Positions 33,141-47,100 of a stretch of 64,000 nucleotides of DNA are shown here, piece by piece. Each line of letters begins with the position of its first letter. Positions within the stretch are counted from its first letter, which is position 1. Source of the DNA: Aspidapion aeneum (Eukaryota > Arthropoda > Insecta > Coleoptera > Brentidae); contig OY755048.1 of assembly GCA_963576565.1 (NCBI GenBank), positions 9,773,984 through 9,837,983 of the forward strand. Reading direction: 5' to 3'. The notes under the pieces are model-generated. The model had not been told where the DNA came from and ran no database searches. It saw only the letters and a program-made list of their open reading frames with translations. The translations under genes were made by a program, and so were the position numbers.

Positions 33141-35100
33141 AGACTTGATTGTTACTCGAAGTATTCTCCACGAAAGTTAATGCACTTTTGCATGCGCTCA
33201 AACCAGTTGTCAAAGCAGTAATTCCTCGTTTGTTGGTACTATCAAAATTGCATACTTGAATGCGGAAGACTGCTTCTTCTGACGACTGAAATCCTTGACT
33301 ACGCAGTCCATTTTCGGAAAAGTATAGAAATCGTTGGGATTATATGGAGAATGGTCCAACAATTCGACGTTTTGTTAGATTAAAAATTCAATGGTTTTTT
33401 GGGGGTTCGTTTTTCGAAGCTGAGCGATGACTTTCGGCAAGCAAATGGTATTGTACCAATAAGCAGTAACAGTCTTTTGATCTTCCAAATCAATTGTTGC
33501 TACATGACCTGCTTTTGAGACAAATGTCGCGACCATCTTTCTGGATACACTTCGCTTTTGTTGAATTTTCTTCATTTTGGAACACCCAAACAGACGACTG
33601 ACGTTTATTTTCGGTTTCATATGAGTAAATCCACGAATCATCACCACTGACAATGCTGTACAGCGTATCCCATTTTCGATGGGATTAAATGGGAAACTCG
33701 GTTATTATTAAAGATCTCGATTTTCTGATTGCACCTTACCATGCTCTTTTTTTGAGCCCTTAAAAATGGTGTAATCAGATTTTTGCTATACCCCGTGGTT
33801 TCGCTAATACAGGGAGTTTTTGAAATAATTGCATTTTTAATAATTCCTTGAATCTCGCTTATTATTGTTTATTATTAGTTATTATCACAAAATAATAAAA
33901 ATTTAAAAAAACTTTGTTTTAAAATAAAAAAAAATATTTAAGAATAAAAAAAAATTAGTCCGAACCTGGAAATTCCCAACGTAAATATAAATTAAAAATT
34001 GCTAGTAAACGATTTTTAGTTTAACTGTTTTGATATTTATCAAACTAAAATGGTTTTACGTTAATTTACAGATTTATTTGAAAGAAAGGCTACGAAAAAT
34101 ACAAAAAAAATAATAAATTACAAAAAATAATAACTAAATTTTCTTTAATGATATAAATGTTCAAACGGATTGCCATTATGTGTGAGACATTGTTGGCATT
34201 TTTGAGTAATTTTTCTTAACGCATTTTGCGTAAAAATATTTCTGCCGTTCAAATATTGGGATTTTGTTGCTTGAATAAATCAGTCAAAGATATCACATTT
34301 TTCAAAATATGGATATGGTCGATTTCTATTTTGAGTAAGTCATTCACAAAAATGACAAGTAAAATGACGATGTCAATTCCACTCTTTTGTTTCTCCATGT
34401 TAAAGTAAATTTCATGAGTTGCCGTGCTACCATCAAATAATAACTATGAAATTATTTTTGTAACTTTTTAACGTTTTTTACTTTATTTATCAATTTTTTA
34501 ATTAACGTTTCAAAACAGATAAACTAAAAATCGTTTAACTAGTGTGTCTTGCAATTTTTATTTTTTTATATTTTTTAATATTAAATATATTTTTTTTACC
34601 TTAAATCAAAAAAATATTAGAGTTTTATCATTTTAAGATAATAATAGCATGAAACCAATCAAAATAAGAGTAAAAAAAATACAGGTCCATATTTAATTTT
34701 TTTATGATAAATACCATATCTCAAAAATCAAACACTATTTTAAAAAATTGACAACGTCATTATTTTACTCTAAAAAAGTTGCCATAGAAAGGTTTTTACA
34801 GAATAAACATATAAATATAAATATAAACAAAAGAAAGGCGAATGGACTTTATCTATAAACAAATAAACTAAAAACCACACCAAGTAGCTGCTTGTTTGGA
34901 AAATACTAAAATAAAAAATTTTCGGTTTTTTCATCTCATTTTTCATGCAATTTAAATTTCTGCCCTCCCAATTTATAACTTAACCAGCCGCCACTGGTGA
35001 TGCATCTATCCTTGAATCGTCGCTCAGGCTAATCCGTCCACGCTTGAATTCTCCATATCAACGAAAAACTGTCGACTGATGTGGTGCTTAGTTAATTACC
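33140..35100 (-). pseudogene. mariner transposase relic, split
   Basis: Two parts of a mariner transposase. 35095-34985 holds, in mixed frames, the N-terminal helix-turn-helix end (FRWYGEFKRGRISLSDDSR-like). 33653-33140 holds the catalytic C-terminal half: RSVSRKMVATFVSKAGHVAT, ICLPKVIAQLRK and, in another frame, VELLDHSPYNPNDFYTFPK. The Asp-Pro around the last catalytic position and several frames are damaged. The roughly 1.3 kb between the parts includes a TA-flanked MITE and sequence that is not mariner, so the gene was split by insertion and partly deleted. Confidence 0.85.
33998..34540. mobile_element. TA-flanked MITE inside mariner relic
   Basis: The left end GTAAACGATTTTTAGTTTAA follows TA. 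The right end, read inversely, is GTTAAACGATTTTTAGTTTA, also next to TA. The ends are about 28 bp, the element about 540 bp, and it is AT-rich. TA duplication suggests the Tc1/mariner class. A 60-codon open frame at 34226-34408 shows no transposase features. Confidence 0.65.
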
Positions 35101-35243
35101 GAAAACAGAAATCAATTTAATCAAATTGAGATAATTTCCTTCGAAAGTTGTAAAAAATGATAGGCTAAAAATATTCTCGGCTTAGTTCCATTTTTTAAAT
35201 GATTTGTAAACTTAAAAAATTCACTGTAGCTATAAAACTATCT

Positions 35244-35969
35244 CCTAGGTAGCAAGGGGTCATCAAATGACGTCTTTTTTTCGTCGAAAAGTGGTCATTT
35301 GGATGACCTGCAGGACATCTACCAAAAAATGTTGTCTTTAAGGCGTCAGTTACTTGACGTCTTTTCGTAGTGTAGTTTTTGTCGTCTGAAAAACGTCATA
35401 TATTGGTCACTACCCACACTGCACACTTTGTCCAAGGGACATACACTCATACTTACATAGATGGTGCCCCAGTCAGTACTTGACCGGATTTATACGGATG
35501 TGGGGGTACGTATGTAAAATAAATTAAATATTAAATTAAGACAAACTTAGAGGCTTCTTTCGCTTCAAGGTGGAGATGTGTAAGTCTAGGTATAGGTCTA
35601 TTTTGATCTGTACCTCACAGACGAACACCGCTGTACCTGTTCCAGTACTTCCAGGTCTAAGTCACAGAAGAGTCACCTTCTGTGTCTAAATTTCTTTCAG
35701 TGTTCTCAACTGCAGGGAATATTTCATATATTCGGACGAGTTTAAAAAAAGTCATAAATAGATTTGTGTATGTGTGTGTGTCTAATGTTCTGATTTGGTC
35801 CCAAATACGTCATATTGCTGACATCTTTAAAACGTCTAAATATGACGTCATTTTGGGTGTGTCTTTTGAACGTCATTTAAAGGTCATTTACACGTCAGAT
35901 TAGAGACGTCAATGGTCATTAAAAATGACCTGTTTTTGACGTTTAAAAAACGTGACCTTGCTACCTGGG
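35244..35969. mobile_element. TIR element 'CCTAGGTAGCAAGG', with GTCATTT minisatellite
   Basis: The left end is CCTAGGTAGCAAGGGGTCAT and the right end inverse is CCCAGGTAGCAAGGTCACG; 726 bp. Both subterminal regions carry short repeats around GACGT and GTCATTT. The build (CCC...GGG ends, subterminal ACGT-type repeats) resembles the larger element at 45159-48857. No coding capacity; superfamily not assigned. Confidence 0.7.
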
Positions 35970-38189
35970 CTGTATCGCACTGACGTTTTAAATTTAGGTT
36001 AGGAAAAGATTGAGGTTAAGTTTTGTCGTCCTCTATGTTCCTATATGCAAAATATAATAGATAGCCCTCGTATCATGCTACTTAATAGTTTTTTATGACG
36101 TGATAACTAATACTTCCAGTAACCCCTTAAAATAAAAATCAACACCGGTCATTATCTAGACCAAGGCTTCGTATAAAATAAAGTTCAATAACACTGGAAT
36201 TTCCAATTGTTTATTTATAAGTTTTTACGAGACTACAGAAAATAGCATAATTTGTACCACGAGGGGATTAGGAAGGTGGCAACAGCATATCAGGGGCGCA
36301 ACTAGCCAGGCCATTATAGGAGGGCGGTCGGCTTGGTTCGCTTAGGTTTGGCGGGAAAGAGGTTATGCATATGCAAATCCAGAAAAACAAACAAATCAAC
36401 TGACCGCCCAATTTTCCAACTACCTAGTCATCCATTATTATTAATATAAGTATATAATTTATATTAACAAAACAAAATAATTTCCAGGTATTCTAATAAT
36501 TTTGGACCGCTAAGATCCGCATTCCAAAAATTATGTCAATTTTATATTTTTTTGGTTTATTTATTTAATTTTTTATGCGGTTCTTGTAGGTTATAATTAT
36601 AATTATTTTATTTCGTAATTATTATGCTGTTAACACATTAGAAATATTTAAACGTTTAATAACAACAATAAAGGGTATTAAATATTAATAATTAAACAAT
36701 GTCAAAAGTATCACGGCTAACCAGGCTTAAGTTGAAAAACTGGAATTTTAATAATTATGAAACCAATTATTTGTGAATTATAATTTATTCAACTACCTGC
36801 TATGTACAAAGTCAATCAAGATACATGCATCTACCCTTTATATCAGTTTTATTTGTATTATTGTAGTTTTACTTACTAATTAAACACAAATTAATAAACA
36901 AATACCTAACCTTCATATAATATAAAGTCTACATCTATAGGGTGAATCAAATTGATAACTTTGGGTATATAATAACTCTGAGTCGTTCCACAGAAACGAC
37001 CAGATTTTTTAGCGACAAAAATCAACAGATTAGTATATTTCGCGTGTTTAATAACGCATTTTATTAGTTACAGCATCAATGCACCTCACTTGCGCTCGGT
37101 CGATGGCAGACTTATATCTTTAACACCCGGATCCCCCCTACGACTTTCTCGTGGGTGCCAGCTCACACGTCACATGATCTCAATATGAAATGTTATGACA
37201 GTCATGTGACGTGTGCGCGGGCACGCACGAGAAAGTCGTAGGTGGGAACCGGGATTTACGTGAGAAAATACCATGACTGCACGGAATAGAAAGAGAAAAA
37301 CAAAGAGTTTTGCTTCCATTCGCTGCTGTCTCGAAGAATGCATGGCACTAGTAAATTGTATTTGATGGGTATACCAGTCGGATGTAAGATGCATTATAGA
37401 GAGATTATCCACATTACCTAACACATATCACAACACAGACAACCTTGAGTTTGAAAAATTTTGTTTTTCTGATTTCAACCAACTACAACTATAATTTATA
37501 CAAGGTAAGACATTTTGACCAATACCTCCTTTCGGTTTAGTTATAATTACATCCTGGTTAAGTCAAGTCAATTTGTTTAAGTTTTTAGGACTGTTACTGT
37601 TATATTTTTATAACATTTATATATTGTTATTTTAAACATGATTTAAAATGATTGTTTTAGAAAACAAACAAGTTTTGACGGACTTTGTATACAAGCATAT
37701 GTAGATATGTTTTTAACAATATCAGTATAATTACTATTGACCCATTATAAAATGGTAAGTTGGGTGAACAGGCGCATGGGTATTTTTTTATACGAGAATT
37801 TCTGTTCTACCATAATATACATAAACAAAACAAATTAATAGTCCAGTGTCTTTTTTAGAACTTTGTGAGAGGCTAAAACATTTTTTGAATAATGATTTTT
37901 CTGCATTCACTGAAAGAAAATCGCGATACCTGGTAAACAAAATTATAAATGCAGTGTAATTTATTTAAACTTACAGTGAATATGGGAATAAGTTAATCAG
38001 ACTAATAAGATGACTAAAATAAGACAAGGAATCCCAGAACTCTTGGAATTTCAGTGTTGCTAGTACTCCTTAAGTACTTCTACAGAACAAACGACCGCAT
38101 TTGCATGTTAAAATGCTTTACAATATTCACAAGCTTGTTTTGATTCTTCAGTGAAGTGAAGTGGAGGTGTCTTCTGCTTTTGTAATAAA
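35970..38189. other. Upstream region of the serine protease, no gene
   Basis: AT-rich. At 36289 CAGGGGCGCAACTAGCC resembles a hAT-like terminus, but no partner end was found. Holds the palindrome 37126-37253. The promoter of the protease must lie in the last part; no convincing core element was picked out. Confidence 0.45.
37126..37253. repeat. Inverted repeat with 52-bp arms
   Basis: The left arm 37126-37177 and right arm 37202-37253 are inverse with about six mismatches around a 24-base loop. The best block is TACGACTTTCTCGTG. It is G/C-rich in AT-rich surroundings, so probably a foldback transposon. It could form a long hairpin when transcribed. Confidence 0.8.
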
Positions 38190-41100
38190 ATGGTGATTAA
38201 CTGGTCAAAAAAAATATACGCCCTTTTTTGGTTTGTTTATTTTTTTGGATGTGCTCTAAACTTGGAAGGTAAATATTCTTCAAACTTTTTTAATAAAAAA
38301 ATATTAAAACTTTTACGTACGAGTATATGTACCTACATATATCTATACAAGACAAATAATTCTTATTTTTGATATAGTTATGCTTAAGAGGTTCATATAC
38401 TTTTGAAAACTGCTCTGTTGGCCTTTATGTCTGTCTGTCTGTAACTAGTGTGATCCGAATTGGGCACTTTTGGAGGGTTTAACAATGTTCTAGGGGAGAT
38501 AGCAAAAAATTTTCTTCAAAATGACGTCACTCACACTCGTCTTTTATTCTATAATTTTTTGTATTATTTTTTTATATTCCTTACATACATACATATTATA
38601 TACATTCTTGTATTTTTTATATTTTCTGTTTTATCTTGATAATTTAATTTCTTTAATTATGTTATACTTATTATACCTATTTCAAAAAATTAATAAATTA
38701 ATCAAAAATTAGAAAATAATTAAAATATAAAAACATATATAAAATATTGAGTATTATCCGGTGATACGCCATAATAAAAAAACTAAAATTGGTAGATAAA
38801 ATTTAGTTTGGAATTTGAATTCTGTATAAAAAAAATTATATGAAAAAAGTAATACCAAAACCAAACTAAAAAAGTTTTCGACTAGATATGCTTTTTTAAA
38901 TATTTTTTATATTTCGAAAACTACTCTGACGAACTTTGACGTTACGACAAATTAATATTGTGAAAGTTGAAAACCTCGCTGCTAGCTGCTGTAGTGCTCA
39001 AATTATGATTTTATAAAGTATGTAGGCCCCTTTCTTCCCCCACGCAACCCCCCACTCCCACGGATATTAAATGGCCTTATCCACGGGTATCGCAATATTT
39101 TTGTACCAAATTTGGTTCCACATTAAGTTCCTTAAGCGAAGGTCATTGACCATCACATGACACCATCACAAATATTAGTAGGTAGTTAGGTCTTTTTTGA
39201 CTAACACAACTTATACTAATACTATATCGGTTTAGAACGTTTTTCTACGTTGACCGACGCTTATTCTCCACCTCCTTCGATCCTGACCATCACCGTCTGT
39301 CAAGTTTTTTTGACTCATTGATCTTTGGATTGACTGTTGTTATTTAGGACGCTATCTTTTTCTGTGCCCTATAGGTTGGCATTCTAGGACCTGTTTTGGT
39401 AATCTTTCATTCATATAAACATAGGTCCACAAACGCTTAGTTTTCGAGATACAGGGTGATAAAATTTGATTTTTTTATAGCTTTTACAGTTTTTGAGATG
39501 TTTAGCTCAAATTTGGCACGTATATTTAGTAATAGGTACTAAACCATTACGCATGCCAAATAAGTGTTATTTAATTTGTTTATTTTGATACACTCGCCAT
39601 GATGATGATGATAACAGCCTTTGATGCTACAGCGATTTTCTCTAAAAGATGCAAAAAATTGCAGGATAAAAAAAGTTTTATCTTGTTTTAAACTACCTAC
39701 ATCTAACTACCAGTGGCTTACAACGAAAAAAATTCTGGGAAAAAAGGCGACATGACCCTTGAAAAAGTATCACTCTGTAGATTTATATATATTATATTTA
39801 TATATCAACAAAAAACGAAAAAGAAAGCGAAACCTTAGAACCCTATATCTCGAAAACAAGGCGTTTGAGGACCTATGTTTATATGAAAATTTTGTCATCC
39901 AACACTAAAATTATGTTATTGAATTTTAAAACACCCTGTATATTTTAAAAAGAGTTAGAGTGATACTAAAACACAAAACTTATTCTAAATTTTAATTAAT
40001 TTTGAAAATAAAAAAAGTTTTTTTTGACGATCTCAATAGCCTTCCAGGGTATTCTTAAAATTAAGAAGCACATTTAAAAAGACATATTTTGCCCTCCCCC
40101 CCAATAACCCAAAACTGAAATGACTGTGATGACCTGTCTATATCTCACATTAGTCAAACCTTTTTACAAGAAGTATAAAAAAAAGACAATCAAAGTCGGA
40201 AATATTATTTATTTTGAATGATGTGAATGTGAATAATGATTTATTGTTATTTTAGTTAACGAATTCTGTATTCAAGAAAACGGCGCACAGGGAATATGTA
40301 AGTTATCGAATCAATGCCCCCAGGCCGAAGAAAAAGCACGAAGAGGTATTTCCCCAACACTTTGTGGATTTTACCAGCATTCGTTTCCTGTATATTGCTG
40401 TGAAGGTAATTATGTTATGCCTACTCTTAAACCGTGTTCAAACCTGATCCAGAGGCATATCCGCATACCTACATACCTATTATAGTATTTTTGACCCGAC
40501 ACGGAACTTTTTTGAATTTCTGGCCACAACGCGCTGTGGCTAGGGGGGACTTTTATAGTTCCAGTAAAAAAATCATGCATGAATAATTTTGTACTTCCCC
40601 TCAGAAAATTCTTGTTCCGCCTCTGCCTCAATAAGCTACTCACTACGTGGGACTTACCAAATTAGTTGACTTGGAATATACTTACAAATTCGATGTTTTT
40701 AAAGGGCGTAATTATAAAACATGTGTTTTCAGTTTTGGTATGTTTTTTACGTCGATTTTTTTTTAATTAGGGCACGAATTTTATGTCAATTTTATCAAAG
40801 TTATTAAAATAACGCAGCCCACGAAAAAGACTGTCGTGATCTGCGTTAAAATAATTAATGGCTAATGAGTAAATTAAAAAGAAAATACCTATAAGATAAA
40901 CAATGCCGCGAACGTGTAGTGTTGTTGGTTGTCGGTCCAACTATAAAACTGAAACCGAATATTTGTCAACTTTTAATTTGCCAGTGGATAAACAAATGCA
41001 TGAAATTTGGTTGCGAAAAACTCCTAATGATTTAAGTATCTTAAAACGTCCACAAGTTTGTATCAAACATTTTCCTAACGAGCAGGTTATTTGGTTTGAT

Positions 41101-44100
41101 AAGTGTGTTGTCAATGGAGAGCTAAAAAATGTTAAAAGACAAAGACCCAAATTAACAGAAAATGATGTACCTACGAGTTTTAAAAATGTTCCGAAATACC
41201 TAAGTAGACAACCTGTATCTACTGTTTGATTAGCTGATGTCGAGAGAATAAAAAAAATAAGAAAGCAAAAGTTTTATCAAATATTATTCAAAATTTTATT
41301 GTTCTATGTAATACTAAAATAAACAAAAATTGGATTTTAACTAACCGAAGAACGTGACACAGTCTGCCTCTGCCTGATGACATTTTTGAACAACCATCCA
41401 TCACTGTTAGCATCTCTAGTTGTTGAGGGAGATCTGTCATTTTTTGTAAAGGTTAACAATGTGTCCATACCAAAAAACAAACTGCCAAAACAAGTTGGAG
41501 TTTTATTTTTGGACAGCCCCGATACACTTGAAAGCTAATGCAGTTTATTGAAATGAAAGTTGCAAAGTGGTAAAAGATAAGATTGATCAAGTAATAGACA
41601 TCCTTACTGACATTTTCGATAGTGAGAGTGAAAAAGTGTTCAATTGTCATTTCTTATTGAACAATTAGGTCTCTTGAGAAGGTCACCTGAGAATCGAAGA
41701 TATTGTGGATACACTTTAATGTTGGCCACATCTATGTTTATCCAGTCATCCAGTGCATATATGTCAATTTACAAAACTAAGGTAATATGTCTTCTGCACC
41801 CTCGCAATATTAAAAAACTGATTTGTAAAATATCGTTAACAGATAGAAATCTCTCCGGTAGTATGCAATATTTAAAAAGTAAGATACAGCTTTTAAAAGA
41901 ACATAAGTTGGTAGTTAACTTACACATTGATGAAATATATATTAAACTTTGTGACAAGACAAAGAAAAATTAAAAAACTTAAAGCTTAGTTTTGTTATGT
42001 CCAATTTTATAGATTCAGTTCTTTTATCTATAATAAACACATACATCAGCAAAATATTTTTTTCAATTTTTGCCTACATGAGAACAAAAAAATTTGGTCA
42101 ATTTATTTAAATTGTGTAAAAACAGATAATATATTACGCAATACAATAAGAATCCTGGAACTCCTAAGATCACGTGACCGCCGACTTGCTTATAACGCGC
42201 CATGGCCGGTCTTTATCGTTGGCTGCGTTAAAGGGTTTCGGGCATTTCATAGAAGAAAACTGACCCCACTTGTGATCCTCATGTTTCAAGAGATAATTAA
42301 ACAAGGAAACCGTATTATCAGTCCAACAATCGACCATTTATTGTTTTAATTTTTGATTAACTTTTGTCAAATTTCTTAGTTTGATTATTTTAGATCATTT
42401 GAAACTCAGTAAACAAATTTGAATATAAAGCAAAAATATACAACATAAAAAAGTACAAAGAATATAAAAAAATAAAGAAATCATTCCATAAAGAAATAAT
42501 CCTTTTATCGGAAGCAGTTGCTCATTTAAGGCCCCCCATCAAAATTCCAAATTAAAAATAATTTTTAGTCCATTTTTCCATTGGCCTCGATAAGAAAGTC
42601 ATAACTCCTAAGTCATTAGCGCCCCCCTTATTAGCTTTACAACTCTCGGGCCGCCACTGAATATTATGTAATATTTTAAAAACTAAAAGTGACAGATAAT
42701 ATTCATTTTGAGAGTTGGATTCTTTATAAAACAAACTATAAAAAAAAATTACAACAAAATATATTTTTTATAAATAAAAAATACAGAATTTTCAATATCG
42801 ACACATTGCCATCAAGCACCATTTAAACAAATGTTTTCGAGATCCACTTCCCAGATCCAAGCTTACATGCATAATTGCAGGCGCGGATCTACGGGAGGGG
42901 AAAAGGGGGAAATTCGCTCCCCCCCCCCCCAATAAATTTAGTTTTAACACACAAAATACACCTCCTGGTCACTATGCCAAATAGTTTTATGCAATATTTA
43001 TTATACTTCTCCCCCCAAATAAAGTTCATAGATCCGCCCCTGATAATTGGTATACCTACAGCACAGTGTAAGAAGATACCTTTGGTATACCTACAAGCAC
43101 AGTGTAGCAAGATACCTACACTGTTCTACAGCATTGTCCGTCTTCAACACTGGTGCCTTTGTTGCTATTAAAGAAATAAATAAAAAAATAACCATCATTC
43201 ATCATCGCGTTTTTCAAAATTATTTTCTAAGAAAAATGTGATTTATTATAAAATCCCTGCATATTAGATTTTTTTGACATAAGGTACTTTTCCCAATTCT
43301 CGTCACTGATCCACATTTCGTCAGTTTTGATTTTAGCTCACACATATACTATACTATAGTAGTGTGAGCTATGGTGATCCTAATTTTTTCAAGAAAAAAA
43401 AGTTGCTCCGATTTCAAAAATTTTTATATATCTTTGCGTTTCAGATGATTTTGAAACTTTTTTGTTGCGCCGTCTGTCTGTCTGTATGTCTATCTGTCTG
43501 TCTGTCTGTCTGTATGTCTGTATGTCTGTCTGTAACGACCAACGCGCATAACTGAAAAACCGCTTGGCCGATTTTAATGAAATTTGGTACCCAGGCTGGG
43601 TCTTGGGTCGAGATGGTCCCATTTAAAAATGAACAAAATCCACCGAACACAAACCAAATAAAAGGGTGGGGGTAGATTAAAAAAATTAGAGTTTATGTGA
43701 AAATATGGCGTGTGTGATATCAAACGAAAGGTAATTGAGTCTGCAGTTAAACAAAATACATTTTAATTTATTTACAAAAAGGGTGGGGGTATATTTTAAA
43801 AATGAGAGTTTAAGTGAAAATATGGCATGTGTGATATCAAATGAAAGGTAATTGAGTCCAGAGTTTAACAAAATACATTTTAGTTTTTTGTTTTTTTTAA
43901 GGGTGGGGGTAGATTTAAAAAATTTGAGTTTAAGTCACAACATGGCTTGTGTGGTATCAAACAAAAGGTAATTTAGTCTGGAGTTGAATAAAATATATTT
44001 CAATTTTTAGTATTAGCTCACACGTACACTATAACTATAGTACCTAGTGTGAGCTTGGGGGCCCATATATTGGCAGAGTATTTTTGTTAATATTAAGAAT

Positions 44101-47100
44101 ACTGTTTAACGAAATTAAGAAAAAAAAGTGCCCTAAGTTCCATATTCATTTAGCAACAAGGTCTATAAACGCAGTGGTGCACCCAGGATCATGTCTTGGA
44201 GGGGGGGGGAGGCCTTTGGGGGGGCGGCGAAGCCTCATGATGTCGTATTTTATGCTATTTTATCTTTTTATTCATGAAATATGTGGAAAATATATAAAAA
44301 AATCTTGGGCTTGGGGGACCCGGCATATACGTATATTAGGTATATGGGACCCGGGCCCCGAGCCGAAATAACAATCTTATAAAAAAGACCATCTTTTTGA
44401 TCTGGACTCAAAAAGAACGTTATAAAAAAAAATTTTTTGTCTTTAATAATACCAAAGTTACGAATCGTATTAGACGCAAGGAAGGAGATCCGTCAAAATT
44501 GGTTTTAGTTCTATCCTAAAACTTGCCTTGATCCTGTATTGTTTGACCTAAAATATATTTGATAAAGTTTATTTTGTTTCTTTTAGACGAAAGAAATAAT
44601 CACCATCAATTTTCGTCCAATCCGTTTCTCAATAACCAGGAATATCGAGAAAATGACAGACCAAATCCTTTCAGCAACATCCCGGAAAGAAATAACTTTA
44701 ATGAAAAACCCCATTTTCCTCAGGAGGAGCCAAATTTTAACCAGCAAAGGCCTTTTAATAACATTCCGGATGTAAACGACAATGTTTTTTTCAACCAGGA
44801 CCAAGATAGCCAAGATCCCATAGCCTTTCCAGAAGAACAAACCACTAAGAGAAGCACCTTTATTCAAAGTAGACGGAAAAGTGAACAAAGTAAATAAATT
44901 TTTAAAAAATTGGATTTTTTAAAAATATAACGTCAGAAATGAATAACACAATTTTTTTCAGAATGTCAAGAATATTCAAGATCGGTGACAGATACCGTTC
45001 ACGCAATTCCTTTAGTCACAAATGTCGAACCAATCAGCATAAATATAGAAAAATGTATCTATAACAGTGTAGAACTCATTGTTGGTGGAACCCAGGCCTC
45101 TGCAGGAGAATTTCCTTTTATGGTAAGTGATAGTTCTGAGTATAACTTGGTGCTATCTCCCTAGTAACATAGGTACGTTTAAAAACGTTTTTAAAACGTC
45201 CATTCCGGACCTAGGAGACGTTTTAAAAACGTACGCCTAGGTCAGTCTGGGTCCGATAAAGGTCCCTGGAACGTATTTGTGGGTCTTTTTTACATTTTTA
45301 AAACGTCCCCACAGAACGTTTTTAAAACGTTTTTCGGACGTTTGTCTAATTTAATTTTTTATACCTTCTGGAAACGTTCCAAAGCGTTTCGAGGACGTAC
45401 AAAAAACGTTTTAAGGACGTCTAAAAAACGTTTAGGGAACATTTAAGAAACGTTTTAGAGGACGTTTAAAAGGCGTTAAGGGGATGTTTAAAAAACGTTC
45501 AGGGGACGTTTAAAGAACGTTCAGGGGATGTTTTAAAAACATTTGAAGGACGTTTTAAAAACGCTTCAAGGTCGTTTCAAAAACGTGTCAGGAACCTTTT
45601 AAAACGTTTCAGGGAAGTTTTAAAAACGTTTCAGAGACGTTTTAAAAACGTTTCAGGAACGTTTTAAAAAAGTTTCAGGGACGTTTTAAATGCGTTCCAG
45701 TGGCCCTACAAAAAGTCTAAGCCTTATACATATTGAGCCCTTATGTATTGGGCCCTATTATATTGGGCCTTCTTAAAATTTGGCCTTTTTTACATGAAAT
45801 GTTTTTGTTATGATTTCACTTCTTTTTTAAAGGAATTGGATAATATTTAATTTTTTAAGTAGTCAAATATAAAGTTTTGAGGTTTTTAAATATTTTCCCA
45901 CTCCAATCTGCCCACTAAACACAAAAACATGTTAATAACGTCAAAATAATGTATAAGTTAAAAACATAACGTTAGGTTGGATGTTAGTTCTAACGTCATA
46001 TTCATAGTGAAAAAGAAGCTTAATAACCCGTTTTCTGACGTTAGAAAAATAATCTTATGTTTTTATAACGTTTTTTAAAGTGTTTTTCGAACGTTAAAAA
46101 AATATTGATTTTTTTAACGTTTATTTAACAATGAAAAAAATTTTTTTTTTCAAATGTCTCTAAAGATAAGGTAACATAAATAATGTAAATAAAATTCTTC
46201 TAATTTGGAAACGCAGGGCAGCAACAGTACGTTGCGGTTTTCGTGAACTCGACACTCAGTAAAGGCAATTCGGCTCGTAGGTTCTGAAAATAAAATTTAA
46301 AATTCTATGTAAACAATAATTTTGTAGTAAGTGCCTCGCTACGGGGCCAAACAATTCATGCTCAAGTGAATACAAGGCAAACAATTTCTAGGCGCGTATT
46401 CACTTTAGAATGAATGCAAACGAAGCATTCGTTTGGTCCCACTGCGAGGCTTGCGAATTCTGCCTCAAATGAATACGCGGCTTAAGCTCCGGCGGCTAAT
46501 CATTCGCGGTGAATTGTCACATTCCCTGTCTGATTACCTATAACGTTAGGTATGCGATATTTCATACAAAACCATTTTTTTTCTTTTGTTTACTTTCTTA
46601 CCTTAGGTTGTGGTGCTTCATTTAAATCACTGCATTGTTGCTCTTTAACTATACCATCTTTCCCACACAACTGAAGTAATATTGCTATCCAAATATGTAT
46701 TCACTATCATTATTAATAATTGTGCTTTTAATTTGCCATGTTTGTTTCTACAAAAGGTAAATATTGTAACCAAAATTGCACAAAGCGTATCTGCTATCGA
46801 CTCGTATGAACTCGCAGCGAAATGCAACTAAACATGGTGATGGCCCGTTCTGCTAGTGGAACTATGCGGCAGCGCCCTCTATAGTATCATTTTTTTAAAT
46901 GTTTAAAAAACAAAACATTTTTCAACGTTAGAAATGAGATCTAGGAAAAAAATTATAAAAATAACCATATTATATTGATGGTATTATTTTTAATGTTCGT
47001 GAAATTATGGTTTTTTTAATGCTGGTTTCATAACGTTATTAAGAAATATATTTTTGGTAATGCTTTTACATGAAATTTTCGTTAGGATTTTCTACATGTT

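Larger units (their letters stand above)
40690..41990 (+). mobile_element. P-like (THAP) transposon remnant in protease intron 2
   Basis: A THAP-domain frame (40903-41229) is followed by damaged coding sequence up to about 41973 that fits the coiled-coil and middle part of a P/THAP9-type transposase. A deleted copy of the same unit lies inverted at 60066-60498 and shares the sequence upstream of the ATG (AAAACATGTGTTTTCAGTTT, then AACGCAGCCCACGAAAAAGA). The right boundary is not certain; a GATCACGTGACC near 42172 may be part of its end. It is inserted in the same orientation as the host gene. Confidence 0.7.

Noticed and set aside
40941..41150. Minus-strand frame opposite the THAP domain
   Set aside because: Antisense shadow of a clearly recognisable zinc-finger frame.
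43364..43555. Cysteine-rich 'LSVCLSVC' peptide frame
   Set aside because: It is the TGTC microsatellite of a repeat element read as protein, not a cysteine-rich toxin or peptide gene.
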